Source of the DNA: JBCBSK01 sp965250105
GTDB lineage: Bacteria > Pseudomonadota > Alphaproteobacteria > Rhizobiales > Tepidamorphaceae
DNA length: 64,000 nt
Direction of reading: 5' to 3'
Assembly (NCBI GenBank): GCA_965250105.1
Contig: OZ252290.1
Location: 310,001 to 374,000 of the forward strand
Shown here: positions 37,287-45,197 of the stretch, in pieces
Numbering within the stretch: the first letter of the stretch is position 1
Layout of the letters: each line of letters starts with the position of its first letter
Notes under the pieces: generated by a model
The model's database searches: none
Told to the model about the DNA's origin: nothing
Seen by the model: only the letters and a program-made list of their open reading frames with translations
Position numbers and translations under genes: made by a program

Positions 37287-38404
37287 CACGGAACGCCCCG
37301 CCCCAGCCCGCACCGGCCGGCGTCCCGCCCGTTGCCGATACCGTCCTGCGGACGCCGGGAGACACCGTCGGACAGGCCTGGGACCGACTGTCCGCCCATC
37401 TCGCCACGGCTGGCCTCGTCCTCGATCGCGACTGGACGCCGCGCCAGTTTCGCGGCGGCTACGGCAATCTGAACTATCTGATCCGGCTCGATATCGGCTG
37501 GGCGGTGCTGCGCCGCCCGCCGCCCGGCAGGCTGCCGCCCGGCGCCAATGACATGGGCCGGGAATATCGCGTCCTAAGGGTTCTCGGGCCGGCCTGGCCG
37601 CTGGCGCCCAGGGCCTATCACTATTGCGACGACCCCGGGGTCATCGGCGCGCCCTTCCTGATCTCGGAATGCCGCGACGGCCGGACGATGCATGGCCGCC
37701 ACCCCCTGGGCGCGGCCATGACACCCGGGCTGGCGCGCGATCTGGCGCTCCTTCAGGCCGACATTCTCGCGTCACTTCATGAGCTCGACATCGAGGCGAT
37801 CGGCGGCGACGGTCTCGGTCGGCGCGGCGATTTCGCGGCCCGCACGCGCGCCGGCTGGCGTAAGCGGCTGATGCATGGCACCGACACCCCGCCGCGCCCG
37901 GCCCTCGCGCTGTTCGACTGGCTCGACGCGCAATCGCCCCGCGACGACCGGGTCGCGGTGATGCACAACGATTTCAAGCTCGACAACGTGCTGGTCGACC
38001 CGGACCGGCCGACCGAGGCCAGGGCCGTGCTCGACTGGGACATGGCGACGCTCGGCTCGCCCTTCTTCGATCTCGCGACGCTTCTGACCTACTGGACGAG
38101 CCCGGACGACCCCGAAAGCCTCAGGGCGATCAATCTCACGCATTCGGAAAGCGCTGGCGCCGTCAGCCGCGCCGACCTCGTCGCGCGCTATTGCCGCCAA
38201 GCGAGCCTCGATATCGACGCGGAAACCGACGAATTGCGGTTCTTCCTGGCGCTCGCCTTCGCCAAGTTCGGCACCGTCCTGATCCAGCTCCACAACCGCT
38301 ATCTGCGCGATCCCGACGACGCCGAAGCATTCCGCAAATTCGGCGACGGCATCGAGGACGCCTTCGTCATGGGCCATGCCGCGCTGCGCGGCGACCTGTT
38401 CTGA
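37283..38404 (+). CDS. APH-type phosphotransferase family protein (ACAD10/11-like)
   Basis: A 373-residue protein with the aminoglycoside-phosphotransferase/choline-kinase fold. The ATP side has the segment FRGGYGNLNYLIRLD (nucleotide loop) and the catalytic loop VMHNDFKLDN, followed by the metal-binding LDWDMATLG. Homologues linked to acyl-CoA dehydrogenases correspond to the kinase domain of ACAD10/11, which act on hydroxylated acyl groups (4-hydroxyacids via phosphorylation). The next gene is an acyl-CoA dehydrogenase, as in that arrangement. Overlaps the SDR gene by four bases. Confidence 0.83.
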   Translation: MTRNAPPQPAPAGVPPVADTVLRTPGDTVGQAWDRLSAHLATAGLVLDRDWTPRQFRGGYGNLNYLIRLDIGWAVLRRPPPGRLPPGANDMGREYRVLRVLGPAWPLAPRAYHYCDDPGVIGAPFLISECRDGRTMHGRHPLGAAMTPGLARDLALLQADILASLHELDIEAIGGDGLGRRGDFAARTRAGWRKRLMHGTDTPPRPALALFDWLDAQSPRDDRVAVMHNDFKLDNVLVDPDRPTEARAVLDWDMATLGSPFFDLATLLTYWTSPDDPESLRAINLTHSESAGAVSRADLVARYCRQASLDIDAETDELRFFLALAFAKFGTVLIQLHNRYLRDPDDAEAFRKFGDGIEDAFVMGHAALRGDLF

Positions 38405-38419
38405 CGCATCGGAGACCCC

Positions 38420-39643
38420 ATGAACACGCATTCGGCACCGCCCCCGCCAAACGCGCGAGGCACACAAGACGCCGACGAAGCGCACAGCGCGCTCGGCGCC
38501 AAGATCCGCGCCTTTGTGACCGAAGTCTGCCTTCCCGAGGAGCCGGCCTGGCGCGCGACCCGGCAGGCCGTCTCCGACGATCTGCGCGAACGCCTGATGG
38601 CCGAGGCGCGAGACCATGGCGTCTTCGCGCCGCACACCCCATCCGACTATGGCGGCCAGGACCTGCCGCATCGCGGGCGCGCGATCGCCTTCCAGGCGGC
38701 GGGTTATTCCATGCTCGGCCCGCTGGCGCTTCACTGCGCGGCGCCGGACGAAGGCAATCAGCATCTTCTCGACGTGGTGGCGAATGCCGATCAGCGCGAA
38801 GAGTTCCTCAAACCGCTGTGCCAGGGTGCGCGATCCTGCTTCATGATGACCGAGCCGGACGGGGCCGGCGCCGATCCGGGCCAGTTGACGGCCTATGCGA
38901 CGCGCGACGGCGACGACTATCTGATCAGCGGTCGCAAATGGTACATCACCGGGGCGGTCGGCGCCCGCTTCGCCATCATCATGGCGCGCGACGGAACCGC
39001 CGAGGACGCCAAGCCGTCGCTGTTTCTCGCGCCGATGGACACGCCCGGCATCGAGATCGACCGCGAAATGGACGTCATGGCGCATGACGCGCCGGGCGGG
39101 CATTGCGAGATCACGCTCGACCGGGTCCGCGTGCCCAAGGAGCGCGTCCTCGGCGCGCCGGGCCTCGGCTTCCGCTATGCCCAGGTGCGCCTCGCGCCGG
39201 CGCGGCTGACCCATTGCATGCGCTGGCTCGGCGCGGCGGAACGCTGCCACGACATCGCCCGCCACCATGCCGCGCGGCGCACCGCGTTTGGCGACCGCAT
39301 CGGCGCGCATCAGGGCGTCGGCTTCATGCTGGCCGACAACGAGATCGATCTTCATGTCTCGCGGCTGGCCATCGATCACGCCTGCGCGCTGCTGGATCGG
39401 GGCGACAAGGCCCGGCACGAAAGCAGCATGGTCAAGGTGTTCGTCTCCGAAGCCGCCTATCGCATCGTCGACCGGGCGGTGCAGATCCTCGGCGGTCTCG
39501 GGGTCACCGCCGATACGCCGGTCGAACACATCTTCCGGTCGATCCGCGCCTTCCGGATCTATGACGGTCCTTCGGAAGTGCATCGCTGGGCCATCTCGCG
39601 GCGCATTCTGCCGGTGGCGGACGATACGAGCCCGGAAGGCTGA
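38420..39643 (+). CDS. acyl-CoA dehydrogenase
   Basis: A 407-residue FAD enzyme introducing an alpha-beta double bond into an acyl-CoA. Family features: the FAD/substrate segment CFMMTEPDGAGADPGQL, GRKWYITGAVGARFAI, the ARRTAFGDRIGAHQGV helix and the C-terminal QILGGLGVTADTPVEHIFRSIRAFRIYDGPSEVH. The catalytic base usually lies in the last segment (YxGxxE type); here it reads YDGPSEVHRW, with a candidate Glu in PSE. ATCGGAGACCCC precedes the ATG. Together with the APH-type kinase it resembles ACAD10/11-type breakdown of hydroxyacyl-CoAs. Confidence 0.88.
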   Translation: MNTHSAPPPPNARGTQDADEAHSALGAKIRAFVTEVCLPEEPAWRATRQAVSDDLRERLMAEARDHGVFAPHTPSDYGGQDLPHRGRAIAFQAAGYSMLGPLALHCAAPDEGNQHLLDVVANADQREEFLKPLCQGARSCFMMTEPDGAGADPGQLTAYATRDGDDYLISGRKWYITGAVGARFAIIMARDGTAEDAKPSLFLAPMDTPGIEIDREMDVMAHDAPGGHCEITLDRVRVPKERVLGAPGLGFRYAQVRLAPARLTHCMRWLGAAERCHDIARHHAARRTAFGDRIGAHQGVGFMLADNEIDLHVSRLAIDHACALLDRGDKARHESSMVKVFVSEAAYRIVDRAVQILGGLGVTADTPVEHIFRSIRAFRIYDGPSEVHRWAISRRILPVADDTSPEG

Positions 39644-39682
39644 GACCCGACCCTGCACCCAGGCCGACGGAGGGAGGACGAC

Positions 39683-41338
39683 ATGCTGCTGCCGCCCATG
39701 CGCGACTATTGGGAGACGGCGACCACCTATCGCCGCCCCGAAATGCCCGAAAGCTTCAACTATGCCGCCGTGATCGACGATTACGGCCTGGACCCGGCCC
39801 GCGAGGCGCTGATCTGGACCAATGCGGCCGGCGACGAGCGCCGGTTCACCTTTCGCGAGATCTCGCGGCAGTCACAGAAGATCGCCAGGGCACTGAGCGC
39901 CCGCGGCGTCGGGCGCGGCGACCGGGTGCTGATCATGCTGCCGCGCGTGCCGGAATGGCAGATGACCATGCTCGCGGTGTTCCGCCTCGGCGCGGTGGCC
40001 ATTCCCTGCATCACCATGTCCCGGCCCAAGGATCTCGCGTATCGCATCGCCGTCACGACGCCGAGGGCGGTCATCACGATCAACAGCGAGACAGCGAAAT
40101 TCGACGGTCTCCTTGACGGCGCGACCGGCTTGCTGGCCCTCGCCTATGGCGGCGGGCACAGGCCCGATCCTTGGGAGGATTTCGACGAAGCCGTCGCCAC
40201 CGAGACCGCCGACCGGCCCGCCGAGCCGATGTCGAGGGACGATCCATCCATCATCTATTTCACCTCCGGCTCGACCGGCATGCCGAAGGGGGTGACGCAT
40301 TCGGCCTATTTCGCGCGCAGCTTCTACGAAGTGTCGGCCTATTGGTTCGATCTCAACGCGCAGAGCCCCGACGACACCATGTGGGGGACCGCCGATACCG
40401 GCTGGTCGTTCTCGGCGACCTCCACCCTCATCGGCCCCTGGCTCGCCGGCGTGCGCGCCTTCACCCATGACGGCCCGTTCGACGCCAGGAAACGGCTCGA
40501 CCTGATCGAGCGCTACGGCATCACCATCTTCGGCGCCGCAGCGTCCGAATTTCGCTGGATCCTCGGCGAGGACATGGAGGCGCATGACCTGTCGAGGCTG
40601 CGGCTGACGATCACCGCCGGCGAACCGCTCGACGGCCCCACCGCGCGGGCCTGGATGACGCGCGCCGGCTGCCGCGTCCATGAGGCCTATGGTCAGACCG
40701 AGAGCCTGATGACGGTGGCCAACTATCCGGTCACCGAGATCCGCCCCGGCGCCATGGGGCTGCCGCTGCCGGGCATGGCGGTCGAGGTGCTCGACGAGGA
40801 AAGCCTGACCCCGGCGCCGGCGGGCCAGGTTGGGCATGTGGCGCTCAAGACGCCGTTCGAGGATCTGATGCTCGGCTATTGGAACGACCCCGAACGGACG
40901 GCGGCCTGTTTCGAGACCAATGACGAGGGCGAACGCTGGTTCATAACCGGCGATCTGGCGCGCCGCGATCAGGATGGCTATTTCTGGTATGAAGGTCGCG
41001 CCGACGACGTCATCAACGCCGCCGGCTACCGTATCGGCCCGGCCGAGGTCGAAGGCGCGGTCATGGCGCATGAGGCGGTCAAGGAATGCGCCGCGGTCGC
41101 AAGCCCCGATCCGCATCGCGGCGAGGTGGTCAAGGCGTTCATCGTGCTGCATGAAGGGGCGGCGGCATCCGACCGTCTGGCCCGGGAGATCCAGGATTTC
41201 GTCAAATCGCAGACCGCGCCCTACAAATATCCCCGCAAGGTCGAGTTCATCGACGAACTGCCCAAGACCGCGACCGGCAAGGTCCGGCGCAAGGATCTGC
41301 GCGACCGCGAACGGGCGCCGTCGCCGTCCGGACCCTAG
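39683..41338 (+). CDS. AMP-forming acyl-CoA synthetase
   Basis: A 551-residue adenylate-forming ligase that activates a carboxylic acid with ATP and CoA. P-loop YFTSGSTGMPKGVTHS, the EAYGQTE motif, the hinge YEGRADDVINAAGYRIGPAEVE and the C-terminal PKTATGKVRRKDLR lysine motif are all intact. Overall it resembles medium-chain acyl-CoA ligases. CGGAGGGAGG precedes the start. As the only ligase in the operon it likely performs the entry step for the substrate acid. Confidence 0.88.
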   Translation: MLLPPMRDYWETATTYRRPEMPESFNYAAVIDDYGLDPAREALIWTNAAGDERRFTFREISRQSQKIARALSARGVGRGDRVLIMLPRVPEWQMTMLAVFRLGAVAIPCITMSRPKDLAYRIAVTTPRAVITINSETAKFDGLLDGATGLLALAYGGGHRPDPWEDFDEAVATETADRPAEPMSRDDPSIIYFTSGSTGMPKGVTHSAYFARSFYEVSAYWFDLNAQSPDDTMWGTADTGWSFSATSTLIGPWLAGVRAFTHDGPFDARKRLDLIERYGITIFGAAASEFRWILGEDMEAHDLSRLRLTITAGEPLDGPTARAWMTRAGCRVHEAYGQTESLMTVANYPVTEIRPGAMGLPLPGMAVEVLDEESLTPAPAGQVGHVALKTPFEDLMLGYWNDPERTAACFETNDEGERWFITGDLARRDQDGYFWYEGRADDVINAAGYRIGPAEVEGAVMAHEAVKECAAVASPDPHRGEVVKAFIVLHEGAAASDRLAREIQDFVKSQTAPYKYPRKVEFIDELPKTATGKVRRKDLRDRERAPSPSGP

Positions 41339-41385
41339 ATCGGGATGACCCAACGCGACCGCCGGCCGGCAGGAAGGAACCGAAT

Positions 41386-42141
41386 GTGCCCCGATCCAGC
41401 GTGAACGACCTGAACCTCGAACGGCTCGACAGCCAGCCGGCCTATCGCGTTCTGGCCGACCGCATCATCGAGCAGATCCTCGCCGGCAGCATCCGGCCCG
41501 GCGAGATGCTGCCCACCGAACTCGAACTCGCGCAGCGGTTCGGCGTGCACCGCTCGACGGTGCGCGAGGGGATCAGGCTTCTGGAGGAGACCGGCATGCT
41601 GCGCCGCCGGTCGGCCAAAAGGCTGGTGGTCAGCGTGCCCGACAGCGACCGGCTGGCCGAACGCGCCGCCCAGGCCCTCGTCATGCGGCGGGTCACCGTG
41701 AGAAGCCTCTACGAGGCCAATCTGGCGCTCGATCCGGTGCTGGCCGGCATCGCCGCGGACCGCGCCACCGACGCCCAGATCGCGCGGCTGAGGGACAATG
41801 TCGACGCGACCCGACGCGCCGACAAGGACGATCTCCAGGATCTCGACGCCGACTTCCATGCGCTGGTGTCGGAGGCGACCAACAATCCGATCTTCCCGAT
41901 CATGCGCCAGCCGCTACAGGACCTCTTCATCCCGATGGTCGCCGGACTGATCCATGCCATCGACACCAAAAGCCGCATGGTCGAGGCGCATGGCAATATC
42001 GTCGGCGCGATCGAAACGCGCGACCCGGACAAGGCGCGGCTGTGGATGACGCGGCATCTCGAGGACTTCAAGCGCGGCTGCCGCAAGGCCGGGCTCGATC
42101 TCGACGCGCCGGTGTCGATCGATGGGGCGCGCAAGTCATGA
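41386..42141 (+). CDS. GntR-family regulator, FadR subfamily
   Basis: A 251-residue regulator starting with GTG at 41386 (AGGAAGG upstream; a nearby ATG at 41384 is out of frame). The N-terminal winged helix reads YRVLADRIIEQILAGSIRPG and LAQRFGVHRSTVREGIRLLEETGML. The C-terminal FCD effector domain has the metal-site pattern (DADFHALVSEATNNP; EAHGNIVGAI). It lies inside the acyl-CoA operon and overlaps the CoA-transferase start (ATGA). Two TTGTCCGACA-type sites upstream of the operon fit its subfamily, suggesting autoregulated repression released by an acyl-CoA or carboxylate. Confidence 0.88.
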   Translation: MPRSSVNDLNLERLDSQPAYRVLADRIIEQILAGSIRPGEMLPTELELAQRFGVHRSTVREGIRLLEETGMLRRRSAKRLVVSVPDSDRLAERAAQALVMRRVTVRSLYEANLALDPVLAGIAADRATDAQIARLRDNVDATRRADKDDLQDLDADFHALVSEATNNPIFPIMRQPLQDLFIPMVAGLIHAIDTKSRMVEAHGNIVGAIETRDPDKARLWMTRHLEDFKRGCRKAGLDLDAPVSIDGARKS

Positions 42142-43265
42142 CGGCGCCGCGCCCCCTCGACGGCCTGCGCGTCGTCAGCATGGCCGAACAATATCCCGGC
42201 CCGTTCTGCACCATGATGCTCAGCGATTTCGGCGCCGATGTGATCCAGGTCGAACGGCCCGACGGCGGCGATCCGGCGCGCTTCCTGCCGTCGTTCTTCG
42301 AAGCGATCAATCGCGGCAAGCGCAGCTTGGCCCTCGACATCAAGTCGGCCGACGGCCGCGACCGGCTGCTCGAGCTGATCGATCGGGCCGATGTATTCCT
42401 CGAAGGCTTTCGGCCGGGCAAGCTGGCCAGGCTCGGGCTCGACTGGCCGACGCTGACCGAGCGCAATCCGCGGCTGATCTATTGCTCGATTTCAGGTTTC
42501 GGCCAGACCGGTCCCTATCGCGACCGGCCCGCCCATGACCTGACCTATCAGGGCCTCGGCGGGGCGCTCAACGAGCGGCTGACCGGCGAGGTTACCGGCG
42601 CGCCGCCGGAATTCCTGATGGGCGACACCTGTTCGGCGCTCTACGCGGCGATCGGCATCCTGACCGCGCTGCAGGGACGCGAGCGCACCGGACGCGGCAC
42701 CTATGTCGATGTCGCGATGTCGGACACGGTCACCGCCGCCTTCACCGCTTTCGCGGCCATGGCGGATCAGCCGGGACCGGCGCCGCCGCAGGCCGAGCCC
42801 GCCTATGACCTGTTCGAATGCGCCGACGGCACCTGGCTGACCCTGTCGATCGCGCATGAGGAGGGCTACTGGCGCCGGCTGGCCGGCACGCTTGGCCTGG
42901 ACGATCTCGCGGATCTGAAGCGCGGCGACCGGGTGGCGCGCCGGGCCGAGATCAAGGACCGTATCGGCCAGGCGATCAAGCGCCGGCCGCGCGTCGACTG
43001 GGCACGGCTTCTGGACGAGACCGACCAGATGTGGGGGCCGGCCCACCGCTTGACCGAGCTCGGGACCGATCCGCACATCAAGGCGCGCGATCTCATGCAG
43101 CGGCTGCGGCGAGCCGATGGCCATGAGCAATGGGTCGTCCGCCAGCCGGTCAAGTTCTCCGCCTTCGACAACGCGCCGCTCACCCGCGCGCCGACACTTG
43201 GCGAACATCCGGATGCCGGCTTCGATGCGACCGGACCCGGCGAGCCAACAACCGACAAAGCCTAG
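42138..43265 (+). CDS. CaiB/BaiF family III CoA-transferase
   Basis: A 375-residue CoA-transferase (or alpha-methylacyl-CoA racemase-like protein) starting at the ATG overlapping the GntR stop. N-terminus LRVVSMAEQYPGPFCTMMLSDFGADVIQVE, the segment NPRLIYCSISGFGQTGPY and the likely catalytic Asp in FLMGDTCSA are visible. It could exchange CoA between the incoming acid and an acyl-CoA or epimerise a branched acyl-CoA. Last gene of the acyl-CoA operon, ending 8 bases before a convergent gene. It is distinct from the CoA-transferase at 20279. Confidence 0.86.
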   Translation: MTAPRPLDGLRVVSMAEQYPGPFCTMMLSDFGADVIQVERPDGGDPARFLPSFFEAINRGKRSLALDIKSADGRDRLLELIDRADVFLEGFRPGKLARLGLDWPTLTERNPRLIYCSISGFGQTGPYRDRPAHDLTYQGLGGALNERLTGEVTGAPPEFLMGDTCSALYAAIGILTALQGRERTGRGTYVDVAMSDTVTAAFTAFAAMADQPGPAPPQAEPAYDLFECADGTWLTLSIAHEEGYWRRLAGTLGLDDLADLKRGDRVARRAEIKDRIGQAIKRRPRVDWARLLDETDQMWGPAHRLTELGTDPHIKARDLMQRLRRADGHEQWVVRQPVKFSAFDNAPLTRAPTLGEHPDAGFDATGPGEPTTDKA

Positions 43266-43273
43266 GCCAGCGC

Positions 43274-44320
43274 CTAGACGACATGGGCGCCGAAATTGCG
43301 TGCCGTGTCGTGAAAAACCGCATGAAGGTGCTGCGGCTGGTTGGCCAGGGTGGCGAATTCGATGAGGAAGTCCGCCCCGGTCAGCCGGTAGTAGATCGAG
43401 CCATCGAGGTCTTCCCCGCCCCAGGCAAACCGCACCGCCGCCATGTCCTGCGCCGCGAGCCGCGCCGCCTGCTCGTCCGCCAAGGTCCCGGGCAGGACCT
43501 CCGTCGTATAGACCTCGACCAGCCGGGCCGCCATATCCGCCTGCGGCCCGCTTAGATCGCCGAGCGGCACGCCGGCCGCCTCGGCCGCGAGACGCCCTTC
43601 GCGCCCCCGGGTCGAGCGGATGTTGCCCGGCGAGCGCGGCCAGACGAGCGCCTGGCGCCGGCTCGTTCCATCGAGATCGGTGAACAGCGCCCGGCCGAGC
43701 GTTTCTTCCTCCTTGAGGACCACGAGACCGCCATGCGGGCCGGACGGCACGGTATTCGGTTCCGAGGAGAAGGCGCTCGGCGTCGTCGAAACCACGATAT
43801 CGTCGACGAGCGTGAAGGTCAGCGACAGATGATGCCCCTCCCAGCGCCATGACCAGGCGCCGGTGCTGGCCGGTGTGCCGTAGAGCTGTAACGAGAAGCG
43901 TTCACGGTTGCGATCCGGTGACCCCTTGCCCCATTCGTCGCGCAGGATGTCCTGCTGGAGCATGATGTTCATCGCCTTGTCGAGGCCGAGGCGGCTGGTT
44001 CCGGTCGCCAGGAGATCGAGCGCCAGATCCTTCTGGACCGGCGTCATCTGTTCGAGCGCGAGCCCCGGCGCGCGGCGCGAGCCGAGCATGAAGTTCCAGG
44101 CCGGCCGACTGGCGCTGTCAAAGGCGAAGGAGACCGCCTCGCGCTGCGGCGCGTCGAGCCGGTCGAGCAGGGCCGTGGCGCGCGCGCGCATGTCCGCGCC
44201 GACGGATGCCGTCTGGGCGCGGGCGGCCGCCGGGATCGCGGTCGACAGGCCGGCTGCGGCGGTGGCGGTGAGAAAGGCGCGACGATCAAGTCGCGTGGCG
44301 GTTCTCGGAACGGATTTCAT
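43274..44320 (-). CDS. DUF3500 family protein (Tat signal)
   Basis: A 348-residue protein recognisable as DUF3500 by LMLQQDILRDEWGKGSPDRNRE-type and LEGHHLSLTF-type segments. Here these are IMLQQDILRDEWGKG, RWEGHHLSLTFTLVDD and SSEPNTVPSGPHGGL. The N-terminus carries a Tat signal (RLDRRAFLTATAAAGLS, cleavage near ARAQ), so it is exported folded, probably with a cofactor or metal. No function is established for the family to my knowledge. GGGAGG precedes the ATG. It is a separate unit downstream of the GntR gene at 44461, with 140 bases between them. Confidence 0.78.
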   Translation of the reverse strand: MKSVPRTATRLDRRAFLTATAAAGLSTAIPAAARAQTASVGADMRARATALLDRLDAPQREAVSFAFDSASRPAWNFMLGSRRAPGLALEQMTPVQKDLALDLLATGTSRLGLDKAMNIMLQQDILRDEWGKGSPDRNRERFSLQLYGTPASTGAWSWRWEGHHLSLTFTLVDDIVVSTTPSAFSSEPNTVPSGPHGGLVVLKEEETLGRALFTDLDGTSRRQALVWPRSPGNIRSTRGREGRLAAEAAGVPLGDLSGPQADMAARLVEVYTTEVLPGTLADEQAARLAAQDMAAVRFAWGGEDLDGSIYYRLTGADFLIEFATLANQPQHLHAVFHDTARNFGAHVV

Positions 44321-44460
44321 GGCGAACGCCTCCCATCGGCTCGGTCACCCTGATCTGGGGTCGCGACCACGGGTCCGCCAATCAAACTCTCGCGAGGCTT
44401 TATGACGTTTCGACCACAGCGCGGTGGCTCTGGACGATCGCGAGATGATGATGTCGGATC

Positions 44461-45183
44461 TCAGGCCGTCGTCGCCTGCGGCAGCGGTTCCGGCATGCGA
44501 TCCTCGCGATGGCCGTTCGCGGCGAGCCAGGCCCGCACCGTCTCGAACTTGTTGCGCAGATGCTCCTTCTGCACGGCGGCGAGACCGGTCCCGTCACGGG
44601 CGCGCAGGCAGGCCATCATCCGCTCATGTTCGTCGACCGCCTGGCGCCATCTCTCGTCGGTCATGTTGGCGAGATAGCGGGCGAGCCGGATGCGGGCGGC
44701 CAGCGACCGGTATTGCGAACTCAGGACCTCGTTGCCGGCGGCCGCCAGGATCGCCTCGTGGATCGCCTGATTGTCGGCGAAATAGGCGGCGAGATCGCGC
44801 GCTTGGTAATGCGCCAGCATGGAGGCGTGCAGCACCTCGATGGCCGCGATCTCGGCATCGGTGATGCGCGTGCAGGCCAGCTCTCCCGACAGCGCTTCGA
44901 GCGCGCCCATGACCGGGAACACCGCCTCGACATCTTCAAGGGTGATCCGGCTGACCCGCGCGCCCCGATTGGTTTCGAGGACCACCAGCCCCTGATTGGC
45001 CAAGACCTTCAGCGCTTCCCGGAGCGGGGTGCGCGAGACGTCGAACTGTTCACACAGATCGCGCTCCGGCACCTTGCTGCCGGGCGGCAGCGCGCCGGTA
45101 ACGATCATCTCCTCGAGATGTTCGGCGAGTTCCTCGTGAAGCGACCGCCGCTTGATCGCCCGCACCGTGCCGATCACGGTCAT
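44461..45183 (-). CDS. GntR-family regulator (FCD domain)
   Basis: A 240-residue regulator beginning at the ATG preceded by GGAGA. The N-terminal winged helix reads LHEELAEHLEEMIVTGALPPG and CEQFDVSRTPLREALKVLANQGL; the C-terminal part is an FCD effector domain (FADNQAIHEAILAAAGN; DEHERMMACLRARD). It lies 14 bases after the FAD/Fe-S dehydrogenase gene and in the same transcript, facing away from the tct/aminotransferase genes. The divergent control region at 48123-48199 is its likely target. Confidence 0.86.
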   Translation of the reverse strand: MTVIGTVRAIKRRSLHEELAEHLEEMIVTGALPPGSKVPERDLCEQFDVSRTPLREALKVLANQGLVVLETNRGARVSRITLEDVEAVFPVMGALEALSGELACTRITDAEIAAIEVLHASMLAHYQARDLAAYFADNQAIHEAILAAAGNEVLSSQYRSLAARIRLARYLANMTDERWRQAVDEHERMMACLRARDGTGLAAVQKEHLRNKFETVRAWLAANGHREDRMPEPLPQATTA

Positions 45184-45197
45184 CGCGCCGTCTCCAC

